Assembly: GCF_900120295.1 (NCBI RefSeq)
Contig: NZ_LT635470.1
Span: forward strand, 806,001 to 870,000
Reading direction: 5' to 3'
DNA length: 64,000 bases
Source of the DNA: Blautia sp. Marseille-P3201T
GTDB taxonomy: Bacteria; Bacillota; Clostridia; Lachnospirales; Lachnospiraceae
This document shows, one piece after another, positions 51,981 through 60,399 of this stretch (its first letter is position 1; every line of letters starts with the position of its first letter). The position numbers and the translations under genes were made by a program. Under the pieces are notes generated by a model. The model ran no database searches, was not told the DNA's origin, and saw only the letters and a program-made list of their open reading frames with translations.

Positions 51981-54074
51981 TTATGCTTCTTCTGGAACAT
52001 CTTTCATGCTAAAGCTGATACGTCCCATTTTATCTTTTCCAAGACAAACAACTTTAACAACATCTCCAATAGAAAGTACATCTTCTACTTTCTCAATTCT
52101 TTCTTTTGCAATTTTAGAAATGTGTACCATTCCTTCTTTTCCAGGTGCAAACTCTAAAAATGCTCCGAATTCCTTAATACTGATAACTTTTCCTGTAAAA
52201 ATCTGACCTTCCTGATAGTCTGTTGTAATTGTCTTAATATATTCTACTGCTTTATCCATCATATGCTGGTCTGTTCCGCAGATAGATACACCACCATTGT
52301 CATCAATATCAATTTTTACACCTGTTTCATCAATAATTGCGTTAATTGTCTTTCCTCTCTGACCTACTACATCACCGATTTTTTCCGGGTCAATCTGAAT
52401 TTGAACAATTTTGGGCGCATATTTGCTCACTGTTTTTCTTGGAGCAGAAATACATTTTTCCATAACTTCTGTTAAGATATATTCTCTTGCTTCTTTTGTT
52501 CTTGCAATTGCTTCTTCAATAATCTGTCTTGTCAGACCATGAATTTTAATATCCATCTGAATTGCAGTAATACCATCGTGTGTACCTGCTACTTTAAAGT
52601 CCATATCGCCGAAGAAGTCTTCCAATCCCTGAATATCAGTAAGTACCAGATAATCATCATCTGTCTCTCCTGTAACCAGACCGCAGGAAATTCCGGCTAC
52701 CGGTTTCTTAATCGGCACACCTGCTGCCATTAAGGACATAGTAGATGCACAAATGCTGGCCTGAGAAGTAGAACCATTCGACTCAAAAGTTTCAGAAACT
52801 GTACGGATTGCATAAGGGAATTCTTCTACTCCCGGAATAACCGGTACTAAAGCTCTCTCAGCCAGCGCACCATGTCCGATTTCACGGCGTCCCGGTCCTC
52901 TTGATGGTTTTGTTTCTCCAACAGAATAAGATGGGAAGTTATAGTGGTGCATATAGCGTTTGCTTACTTCAAATTCATCCAGTCCGTCTAATCTCTGTGC
53001 TTCAGATAATGGCGCCAGAGTTGTGATTGTACAAATCTGTGTCTGACCTCTTGTAAACATAGCAGAACCATGTACTCTTGGAATAATATCTGTTTCTGCT
53101 GCCAGAGGACGAATTTGTGTAATTGCTCTTCCATCTGGACGTTTATGATCTTTTAAAATCATTTTACGAACTGTCTTTTTCTGATACTGATAAACAGCTT
53201 CTCCTAATACAGCCAGCCATTCTTCATTTTCTGCAAAAGCTTCTTCCAGTTTTTCTGTAATCGCACGGATATTTTCTTCGCGAACCTGTTTTTCATCTGT
53301 AAATACAGCCTCTTCCATTTCTTCCGGTGTTACAATTTCTTTGATTGCAGCAAATAATTCTTCTGGAACTGCACAACTTTCATAGCTGTGTTTTTCTTTT
53401 CCGCATTCTGCAACAATTTTATCAATAAATGCAATAATTTCCTGGTTTACTTCATGAGCTTTGAAGATTGCTTCAATCATTTTTGCTTCAGGAATTTCAT
53501 TTGCTCCTGCTTCAATCATGATAACTTTTTCTCTTGTAGAAGCAACTGTAAGCTGGAGGTCAGAAATTTCTTTCTGTGCCAAAGAAGGATTTACAACCAG
53601 TTCTCCGTTTACCATACCAATCTGTGTTGCTGCACAAGGACCGTCAAATGGAATATCTGAAATACAAGTTGCAATAGAAGAACCCAGCATTGCAACAACT
53701 TCCGGATTGCACTCTGGATCAACTGCCATAACCATGTTGTTTAAAGTTACATCATTTCTGTAATCTTTTGGGAATAATGGACGCATTGGTCTGTCAATAA
53801 CACGGGAAGTTAAAATTGCGTGTTCACTTGCTTTTCCTTCTCTTTTGTTAAATCCACCCGGAATTTTACCTACTGCATACATTTTTTCTTCATATTCTAC
53901 ACTTAATGGGAAGAAATCAATTCCTTCTCTTGGTTTATCAGAAGCTGTAGCTGTAGACAATACAGTTGTATCACCATAACGCATAAGTGCAGCACCATTC
54001 GCCTGTTTTGCCACACGTCCTATATCAACTGTCAGTGTTCTTCCTGCCAGTTCCATTGAAAAACTCTTATACAT
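51981..54074 (-). CDS. pnp: Polyribonucleotide nucleotidyltransferase (PNPase)
   Basis: 697 residues with two RNase PH domains (first containing GDTTVLSTAT, second with FEVSKRYMHHYNFP and RREIGHGALAERAL), a helical linker, a KH domain (GKTINAIIDETGVKIDID) and an S1 domain (TGKVISIKEFGAFLEF). 3'-5' phosphorolytic mRNA decay enzyme, cytosolic, part of degradosome-like assemblies. Downstream of rpsO, as in most bacteria. Confidence 0.96.
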   Translation of the reverse strand: MYKSFSMELAGRTLTVDIGRVAKQANGAALMRYGDTTVLSTATASDKPREGIDFFPLSVEYEEKMYAVGKIPGGFNKREGKASEHAILTSRVIDRPMRPLFPKDYRNDVTLNNMVMAVDPECNPEVVAMLGSSIATCISDIPFDGPCAATQIGMVNGELVVNPSLAQKEISDLQLTVASTREKVIMIEAGANEIPEAKMIEAIFKAHEVNQEIIAFIDKIVAECGKEKHSYESCAVPEELFAAIKEIVTPEEMEEAVFTDEKQVREENIRAITEKLEEAFAENEEWLAVLGEAVYQYQKKTVRKMILKDHKRPDGRAITQIRPLAAETDIIPRVHGSAMFTRGQTQICTITTLAPLSEAQRLDGLDEFEVSKRYMHHYNFPSYSVGETKPSRGPGRREIGHGALAERALVPVIPGVEEFPYAIRTVSETFESNGSTSQASICASTMSLMAAGVPIKKPVAGISCGLVTGETDDDYLVLTDIQGLEDFFGDMDFKVAGTHDGITAIQMDIKIHGLTRQIIEEAIARTKEAREYILTEVMEKCISAPRKTVSKYAPKIVQIQIDPEKIGDVVGQRGKTINAIIDETGVKIDIDDNGGVSICGTDQHMMDKAVEYIKTITTDYQEGQIFTGKVISIKEFGAFLEFAPGKEGMVHISKIAKERIEKVEDVLSIGDVVKVVCLGKDKMGRISFSMKDVPEEA

Positions 54075-54185
54075 ACTTTTGTCTCCTTTTTCCTATTTAA
54101 CTTAACAGCAAAGCCCGTCCGAAACAACTGAAAAATACACTTCTTGAAATATACTTTTCAGTGGTCTCGGTATCTGGCTTGCGTG

Positions 54186-54212
54186 AAAAAAAGGGCGGAA
54201 AACCTTCCGCCC
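54186..54212 (-). terminator. Terminator of rpsO
   Basis: On the minus strand GGGCGGAA pairs with TTCCGCCC (54193-54212), followed by TTTTTTT. pnp may be reached by read-through or its own promoter in the next ~110 bp. Confidence 0.85.
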
Positions 54213-54228
54213 CGTCCTCTGGTTCTGA

Positions 54229-54510
54229 TTATTTTCTAAGACCTAAACGCTCAATTAAAGAACGGTATCTTTCAATATCAGTTTTCTTCAGATATGCAAG
54301 TAATCCACGTCTCTGACCTACCATTTTCAGAAGACCACGTCTTGAATGATGATCTTTGTGGTTTGTTTTCAAGTGCTCTGTAAGCTCCTGAATTCTTGCT
54401 GTTAAAACAGCTACCTGTACTTCTGGTGAACCTGTATCACCTGGTGTTCTTGCATATTCTGCCATGATTGCCTGTTTCTTTTCTTTAGAAATCATTTTGT
54501 TTTCCTCCAT
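54229..54510 (-). CDS. rpsO: 30S ribosomal protein S15
   Basis: 93 residues, start [20 protein letters not shown] (an internal ATG at the sixth codon is the more usual start). [35 protein letters not shown] and the [13 protein letters not shown] end are diagnostic. Binds 16S rRNA early in 30S assembly. Confidence 0.96.
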   Translation of the reverse strand: MEENKMISKEKKQAIMAEYARTPGDTGSPEVQVAVLTARIQELTEHLKTNHKDHHSRRGLLKMVGQRRGLLAYLKKTDIERYRSLIERLGLRK

Positions 54511-54637
54511 TAATTTTAATCTAATCGCCGGTAATTAAGGAACGGTTGGAGATTCCAATTTCTGAATTACGGCTAATTTCAACGTTTTGAGTATAGCATA
54601 TCATACATTGCTTGTAAAGAAGTATTTATACAATTTC

Positions 54638-55402
54638 CTATGAAATAAAAAATCTCGCTGCGCTTACAGCATGTGCCCTGTACAAATTGGAAACTTTAAT
54701 TCCCGAAGCCGAACTGCTGGCATGTACTACTTTTCCGTTTCCAATATACATTACCACATGATAAACAGAACCGTTTTCCGCATAAAAAATCAAATCGCCG
54801 GGCAAAGCTTCTTCCACAGAAATTCTGGTGCCTGCATTTGCCTGATCCGCAGCAACTCTTGGCAGGGAAATACCAAATTGTCTATAAATGCTCTGTACAA
54901 ATCCAGAACAATCTGCTCCGTTTGTGAGACTGGTTCCTCCCCATACATAAGGATTTCCTACAAACTGCAGGGCAAAATCCACTATTTCCTGTCGTCTTCC
55001 TGATATTGTTGCCGATGCAGCTACACCTTCCTTTTGCTGCAAAGAATAAGCATATTTCATTTCCTTTTGATTGGTAGCTTTTAAATACTCCTCTTTTGTA
55101 AATCCCGTTTCCAGATAATCCCGAAAAACATATCCTGAAATGTCATTTGAACTGATATAACACCAGTCACCTTCCCAGCGTTCAATTTCACAATATCCGT
55201 CTTTAGGAAGCTGTGCTAAAACCCGATACTGCGTACCTGCTCCTTCACGAATATTAAGACATGTATTTACATCTGCATAAGCACTGTTTTTTTCGCATTG
55301 CGCCTGAGGCTCTGCCCACACCTTACATTCTCCAAAAAATATTCCTGATAAAACAATTCCGGCTGCTGCCATAATAATTTTTAATTTCTGACTATTTCGC
55401 AT
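54638..55402 (-). CDS. Secreted SH3b-NlpC/P60 cell-wall endopeptidase
   Basis: 254 residues. Signal peptide (about 1-31), SH3b domain (NTCLNIREGAGTQYRVLAQL, about 45-100) and NlpC/P60 domain with catalytic Cys in NGADCSGFVQ and His in VYHVVMYIG. Cleaves D-gamma-glutamyl peptide bonds in peptidoglycan. Single gene. Confidence 0.9.
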   Translation of the reverse strand: MRNSQKLKIIMAAAGIVLSGIFFGECKVWAEPQAQCEKNSAYADVNTCLNIREGAGTQYRVLAQLPKDGYCEIERWEGDWCYISSNDISGYVFRDYLETGFTKEEYLKATNQKEMKYAYSLQQKEGVAASATISGRRQEIVDFALQFVGNPYVWGGTSLTNGADCSGFVQSIYRQFGISLPRVAADQANAGTRISVEEALPGDLIFYAENGSVYHVVMYIGNGKVVHASSSASGIKVSNLYRAHAVSAARFFIS

Positions 55403-55443
55403 AATATATCCCTTTCCTGAGGCTTTTCAACAAATTTTGAAAT

Positions 55444-55479
55444 GATAAAAGCCCAAGGGCACTTTCCCTTAGGCTTATC
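55444..55479 (-). terminator. Terminator of the Na/Pi cotransporter gene
   Basis: On the minus strand GATAAGCCTAAGGG pairs with CCCTTGGGCTTTTATC around AAAGTG, ending in a T-rich arm. Confidence 0.7.
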
Positions 55480-55499
55480 TTTTGTATATTATACGTTTT

Positions 55500-57134
55500 T
55501 TATTCTTCCGGTTCCTCGTCCAAAATAGAGAACGCAATATTTGTAGCATGATCTGCCACTCTTTCCAGCCCTGAAATAATATCCGAAAAGAGCATTCCGG
55601 CTTCCTGCCTGCACTGGCCCTTTTTCAGCCTTTCTACATGGGCTTCCTGTAAATCTCTTTCCATTTGGTCAATGCCGTTCTCTAAATCCAGAATTTCCTG
55701 AAGGTGTTCCTTGCTGTTATTGGAAAACATATCAATAGAGTAATTCGTAATCTGAATAACTCTATTCAGCATATTCAAAAGTTCATCTTCTGCTTCTTTA
55801 CTAAAAGAAATGTTCTTTTCTTTCCGCAGTACTGCTGAATCTGCTGCATTTTCTGCATGATCTCCAATTCTCTCAATGTCGTTTACCACATGGAACAGAC
55901 CGCCAATATTTTTCATATCATCAATCGGCAATGTGCTTTGACTGATTTTTACCAGATAATCGGTAATGGCGTGGTTCATGTAATTGATTTTCTGCTCAGT
56001 TTCATAAACCTCCTGTATCATCTTATCCTCTGGTTTGATTAAAACGTTTACGGCTTTTGTTAAATTCTCCACAGCCATATTTCCCATACGTTCTAATTCC
56101 TTTGTAACTTCTACCACTGCTGTATTCGGTGAAAACACACTGGATGGTCCTATATATTCCAGCTGAAAACCTTTTTGTTTTTCCTGTCCTGCTTTATCCG
56201 GTACGAACAGGTATGTAAGTTTTACAATCCATTTTGCAAATGGGAATAAGATAATTACCTGGAAAACTTTAAAGAATGTATGGGCATTTGCCACACATCT
56301 TCCAATATTGTCACCGGAAATTCTGCGAATTCCGGCTTCTACCCAGCTTTCTCCCAGAAGCAGTATCGTAGCGATTACAATCGTTCCTATTACATTGAAC
56401 AGAAAATGGATCATTGCCGCACGTTTTGCATCTTTGTTGCCGCTGATACTCGCCAACAGTGCTGTTGTACAAGAACCGATATTACAGCCTAAAATAATAT
56501 AGAAGCATATCCACAGAGGCAAAAGTCCCTGTTGTGCCATTAAAAGTACAATACTGACTGTAACAGATGAACTCTGAATAATTGCAGTGATGATAAATCC
56601 AATGAGAATTCCCAAGAACGGATTGTCGATGCTATGAAGCATGTCCACAACAAAAGGAGACTCTTTCATTCCTTCCATGCTTCCTGACATCAGGGACAAT
56701 CCCATAAATAAAACACCAAATCCTAATACCACTTCACCAATCTGCTTCACTTTATTGTTTTTACAAAACATTGTAACAATCACACCCAGCATTAAAAATA
56801 CCGGTGCTGCCTGAGACAGATTAAATGCTACCAGCTGAGACGTAATGGTCGTACCTACATTGGCACCCATGATTACCCCTGCAGCCTGAACTAAATTCAT
56901 CAGTCCTGCATTTACAAAGCTGACTACCATAACCGTTGTTGCACTTGATGACTGTACAATAGCGCAGAAAAGCATACCAAACATCATACCGATAAAACGG
57001 TTTTTGGTAAAGAAATCAAGGAAACTCCTCATCTTTGCTCCTGCCGCTTTTTCAATGCTATCCCCCATAACGGTCATTCCATATAAGAACAGACCAAGAC
57101 CGCCTATCAGCGACAATAGGTTTTCTATATTCAT
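55500..57134 (-). CDS. Na/Pi-cotransporter family protein with PhoU domain
   Basis: 544 residues. Two Na_Pi_cotrans repeats with QSSSATTVMVVSFVNAG and QSSSVTVSIVLLM (the QSSS motifs) across ~9 helices, then a PhoU-like helical domain (about 340-540, NDIERIGDHAENAAD and GLERVADHATNIAFS). Transports phosphate or senses it. Both PhoU E-R-x-x-D-H motifs are present. Confidence 0.9.
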   Translation of the reverse strand: MNIENLLSLIGGLGLFLYGMTVMGDSIEKAAGAKMRSFLDFFTKNRFIGMMFGMLFCAIVQSSSATTVMVVSFVNAGLMNLVQAAGVIMGANVGTTITSQLVAFNLSQAAPVFLMLGVIVTMFCKNNKVKQIGEVVLGFGVLFMGLSLMSGSMEGMKESPFVVDMLHSIDNPFLGILIGFIITAIIQSSSVTVSIVLLMAQQGLLPLWICFYIILGCNIGSCTTALLASISGNKDAKRAAMIHFLFNVIGTIVIATILLLGESWVEAGIRRISGDNIGRCVANAHTFFKVFQVIILFPFAKWIVKLTYLFVPDKAGQEKQKGFQLEYIGPSSVFSPNTAVVEVTKELERMGNMAVENLTKAVNVLIKPEDKMIQEVYETEQKINYMNHAITDYLVKISQSTLPIDDMKNIGGLFHVVNDIERIGDHAENAADSAVLRKEKNISFSKEAEDELLNMLNRVIQITNYSIDMFSNNSKEHLQEILDLENGIDQMERDLQEAHVERLKKGQCRQEAGMLFSDIISGLERVADHATNIAFSILDEEPEE

Positions 57135-57179
57135 TTTTCTCTCCTTCGTAAAAAAAGATTTCTTTTTAAAATCTTTACT

Positions 57180-58130
57180 TTATGATAATCGAAGTTCCAG
57201 CACTTGTCCATATTCTTTCTCAAAAAAAGCTCGAGCTGTTTCTACATCTGTGTCTAATTGTGTCTTTAATTCTGATAACGAGCCGAACTTTTTCTCAGAA
57301 CGTAAATATTTGTAAAACCTGACTTCTGCTTCCTGCCCATATAAATCTTCATTGCAGTTAAAAAGATAGGTTTCCACTCCGATAAAATTTTCTTTTACAG
57401 TAGGTTTATACCCTACATTTGTAATTCCGGAATAAATCTTTCCTCCAATCAAAGACTGTGTGACATATACACCATTTGGAGGCAATTTTTTCATTGGCGG
57501 GGGAATTAAATTTGCGGTAGGTACACCTATAGTTCTTCCAAGCTGCCTGCCATGAACAATTTCCCCTTTAATAAAATAAGGATATCCCAGCAGTTTTTCT
57601 ACTTTTTCCATTCGTCCCTGTTCTAACTCTTCCCGAATATACGTACTGCTGATTTCCCTTTCACCGTCTTTTTCTTTTTCAATAATTTCCACTGTAAATC
57701 CGTATTTTTCTCCCAATGCAAAAAGAAGCCGGGGAGTACCACTACGGTTATGTCCAAAATGGAAGTCCGAGCCGATTGCCAGATATTCTGCATGAAGCCT
57801 GTCCACCAGATATTCTTTTACAAAAGCTTCCGGCTCCATATTCATCAATTCTTCTGTAAAAGGACATTCCACCAAAATATCTGCATGAAGCGCCTCTGCC
57901 ACTTCTCTTTTTTCCTCATAAGTCAAAAGCAGCTTTGGTATACATTTTTGCTGATAAGCCTTACAGGATATATCAAAAGTAAAAATTATGGTACGGCAGT
58001 TTTCATTGGATTTTTGTTTAATACATTCCACTAGTTTTTGGTGACCTCTGTGAAATCCATCAAACTTTCCCAGAGTAACTGCACTCCTTATGCCGGAATT
58101 CAAATGAGGTACTTCTGTTGTATAAATCAT
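57180..58130 (-). CDS. ribF: Bifunctional riboflavin kinase/FAD synthetase
   Basis: 316 residues. N-terminal FAD synthetase nucleotidyltransferase (LGKFDGFHRGHQKL, then DFHFGHNRSG and STYIRE) and C-terminal riboflavin kinase (GRTIGVPTANL, NGVYV, ITNVGYKPTV, VETYLFN). Makes FMN, then FAD. Downstream of truB with 15 bp spacing. Confidence 0.95.
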   Translation of the reverse strand: MIYTTEVPHLNSGIRSAVTLGKFDGFHRGHQKLVECIKQKSNENCRTIIFTFDISCKAYQQKCIPKLLLTYEEKREVAEALHADILVECPFTEELMNMEPEAFVKEYLVDRLHAEYLAIGSDFHFGHNRSGTPRLLFALGEKYGFTVEIIEKEKDGEREISSTYIREELEQGRMEKVEKLLGYPYFIKGEIVHGRQLGRTIGVPTANLIPPPMKKLPPNGVYVTQSLIGGKIYSGITNVGYKPTVKENFIGVETYLFNCNEDLYGQEAEVRFYKYLRSEKKFGSLSELKTQLDTDVETARAFFEKEYGQVLELRLS

Positions 58131-58145
58131 AGCTTCTCCTTTGCC

Positions 58146-59042
58146 TCATTGGAAATCCTGAGGGGTACAAAATATTGTCAGTGGCTTGTACTGCTGTCTG
58201 GAAGTATTCCATTCATAAATTCCAATAAAGACGCCACTGCTGGTATACATACGTACTCTTTCTCCAAGAGATTGATCTTTATAAGGAATGGGATTACCAT
58301 TTTGCAGCATTTTATCAAAATGTGGCTGTGCAAAAAAAGCCGGATAATTTGAAAACATTTCTTCTACAGAAACAATTTTCTCATCTATTTTCCCTTCCTG
58401 CACAAGAGCTTCTATCTGCGATAATTTTAAACTGTCCGTAATAGAAAAACGCTCCACTTGTGTTCTGACCAGGCTTTCCATACATCCCATACATCCCAGC
58501 TTTGCTCCGATATCATGGCAAAGTGTCCGAATATATGTACCTTTGGAACATGTTACTGAAAACCGCACAAAAGGCAATTCCATAGATAATATTTTTATCT
58601 CATAAAAAGTAACCGGCCGCGGCTGACGTTCAATTTCAATGCCTTCTCTGGCAAGTTCATACAGTTTCTTTCCCTGTACTTTTAGTGCGGAATACATAGG
58701 TGGGATTTGCTGCTGCCTGCCTAAAAAACCTGCTATACAACTTTCCACTTCTGATGGAGAAACTCTTACAGGGCATTCTTTTAAAACCTTGCCGGAAATA
58801 TCCTGTGTATCTGTTTCTATACCTAAATGGAGAACTGCCTCATAAGTTTTTCTCTTATCTGTCAGTAAAGAACAAAGCTTCGTTCCTTTTCCCAGACATA
58901 CCGGAAGAACACCTTCCGCATCAGGGTCTAATGTTCCTGTATGTCCAATCTTTTTCTGCTTTAAAATTCCACGAAGCTTTGCGACCACATCATGAGAGGT
59001 ATAACCCTTTTCCTTATAAACATTAATGATTCCGTTTTTCAT
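58146..59042 (-). CDS. truB: tRNA pseudouridine(55) synthase
   Basis: 298 residues. GIINVYKEKGYTSHDVVAKL start, catalytic Asp in HTGTLDPDAEGVLPV, KTYEAVLHLG, and RTLCHDIGAKLG. Forms pseudouridine 55 in tRNA T-loops. It starts 2 bp after the nrnA stop. Confidence 0.95.
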   Translation of the reverse strand: MKNGIINVYKEKGYTSHDVVAKLRGILKQKKIGHTGTLDPDAEGVLPVCLGKGTKLCSLLTDKRKTYEAVLHLGIETDTQDISGKVLKECPVRVSPSEVESCIAGFLGRQQQIPPMYSALKVQGKKLYELAREGIEIERQPRPVTFYEIKILSMELPFVRFSVTCSKGTYIRTLCHDIGAKLGCMGCMESLVRTQVERFSITDSLKLSQIEALVQEGKIDEKIVSVEEMFSNYPAFFAQPHFDKMLQNGNPIPYKDQSLGERVRMYTSSGVFIGIYEWNTSRQQYKPLTIFCTPQDFQ

Positions 59043-59044
59043 TT

Positions 59045-60007
59045 CTAATTCGCATCTTTCAATAATTGTTTTTCAATGGCACGCAGCAGATTATTCATGG
59101 CATCATAAACAGATCCATGCAAAGTACATCCTGCGGCAAGAATATGACCGCCTCCGCCAAAATAAGATGCCACTTCATTTACATTTACTTTACCATTTGA
59201 GCGCAGGCTTACTTTAAATTCCTGTGTCTTTACTTCATAAAGGAAAATAGCAACTTCTATTCCTTTTGTCACTCGCAATTGCTGTACAATTCCATCTAAA
59301 TCTTTAGGTGTAACGTTATAAAATTCCATATCCTTTTTACGAACACTTCCAATGATACACTTTCCATCCAACGTCAGAATGCTTTCCATAAGGCATCTGC
59401 CCAAAATCTGATTTTGCACATAGGTTTTTTCGTAAAACGCCTGGTCGACAATTTTTGAAAACTCAATCCCTGTCTCCATAAGCTTTGCTGCAATTCGCAT
59501 AGTTTTCGGTGTTGTACAAGAATATTGGAACACTCCTGTATCATTGACAATTCCTGTATAAATAGCTTCAGCACAGCTTTTTGTTACTTTTTCCTCTTCC
59601 AAAAGTGTATACAAAAGCTCTGAAGCAGAACTGGCTGAAGGACAAATTACATCAATATCTGCAAAGCCTTTATTACTCACATGATGGTCTATACAAATCG
59701 TCTTCTTTGCTGTATCCAAGGCTGCTCCTACCACACCTACTCTGTCTTTCACACTGGTGTCCAGAATAAATATCACATCATATATCTTATTCTCATCCAG
59801 CTCCTTTTTTACCTCATGGATGGAATTCAGGAAGGAAAATCCCTCCTTTACTTCCTCCAAATATACATCTGCCTCAATTTCAGGATAATTCTCCTTCAAA
59901 TACAGATATAAGCCCATACAGGAACCTACACAATCACCATCTGGCCGCACATGGCCGGCAATAGCTGCTGTTTTAATTCCCGCTAATTCACTGGTTATCT
60001 TCTCCAT
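59045..60007 (-). CDS. nrnA: DHH/DHHA1 phosphoesterase (NrnA-type oligoribonuclease)
   Basis: 320 residues from the ATG at 60007 with GAGGAGG upstream; the longer open frame lies inside rbfA. Motifs GHVRPDGDCVGS (DHH I), DTSVKDRVG, the DHH triplet in CIDHHVSNKGF, and the DHHA1 GGGGHILAAGCTL. Degrades nanoRNAs and pAp. Standard position in this cluster. Confidence 0.92.
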   Translation of the reverse strand: MEKITSELAGIKTAAIAGHVRPDGDCVGSCMGLYLYLKENYPEIEADVYLEEVKEGFSFLNSIHEVKKELDENKIYDVIFILDTSVKDRVGVVGAALDTAKKTICIDHHVSNKGFADIDVICPSASSASELLYTLLEEEKVTKSCAEAIYTGIVNDTGVFQYSCTTPKTMRIAAKLMETGIEFSKIVDQAFYEKTYVQNQILGRCLMESILTLDGKCIIGSVRKKDMEFYNVTPKDLDGIVQQLRVTKGIEVAIFLYEVKTQEFKVSLRSNGKVNVNEVASYFGGGGHILAAGCTLHGSVYDAMNNLLRAIEKQLLKDAN

Positions 60008-60374
60008 CTTTCTGCACCTCCTCTTTTCCGGTGACTTCATCAATTAATTTTGACATGGCAACACCGTACTCAATAGACTCGTCTAAAATAAAACGAATTT
60101 CCGGAGTATTTCTAAGATTGATATTTTTTGCAAGCTGTCTGCGAATATATCCTTCTGCACTTTTTAAGCCTGCAATGGTATTATTTTTTGCCTCTTCATT
60201 TCCCATAACACTGATGTAAGCTCTGCATGTTTTTAAATCCGGAGCCACTTCTACTGCTGTCACAGATGTCATAGGATGAATTCTTGGGTCCTTAATCCCT
60301 TCCCGAATTAAGCTTGCCAGCTCATGCTGAACCTCTGCATTTACCCGGGTATTCTTAATACTGTTTTTTCTCAT
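59988..60374 (-). CDS. rbfA: Ribosome-binding factor A
   Basis: 128 residues: TRVNAEVQHELASLIREGIK, DPRIHPMTSVTAVEV, and the LRNTPEIRFILDESIEYG KH-like end. Aids maturation of the 16S 5' end, especially in the cold. The stop overlaps the nrnA start by 20 bp. Confidence 0.94.
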   Translation of the reverse strand: MRKNSIKNTRVNAEVQHELASLIREGIKDPRIHPMTSVTAVEVAPDLKTCRAYISVMGNEEAKNNTIAGLKSAEGYIRRQLAKNINLRNTPEIRFILDESIEYGVAMSKLIDEVTGKEEVQKDGEDNQ

Positions 60375-60399
60375 GATTTCCTTTCCGCTTCTAAAAGCT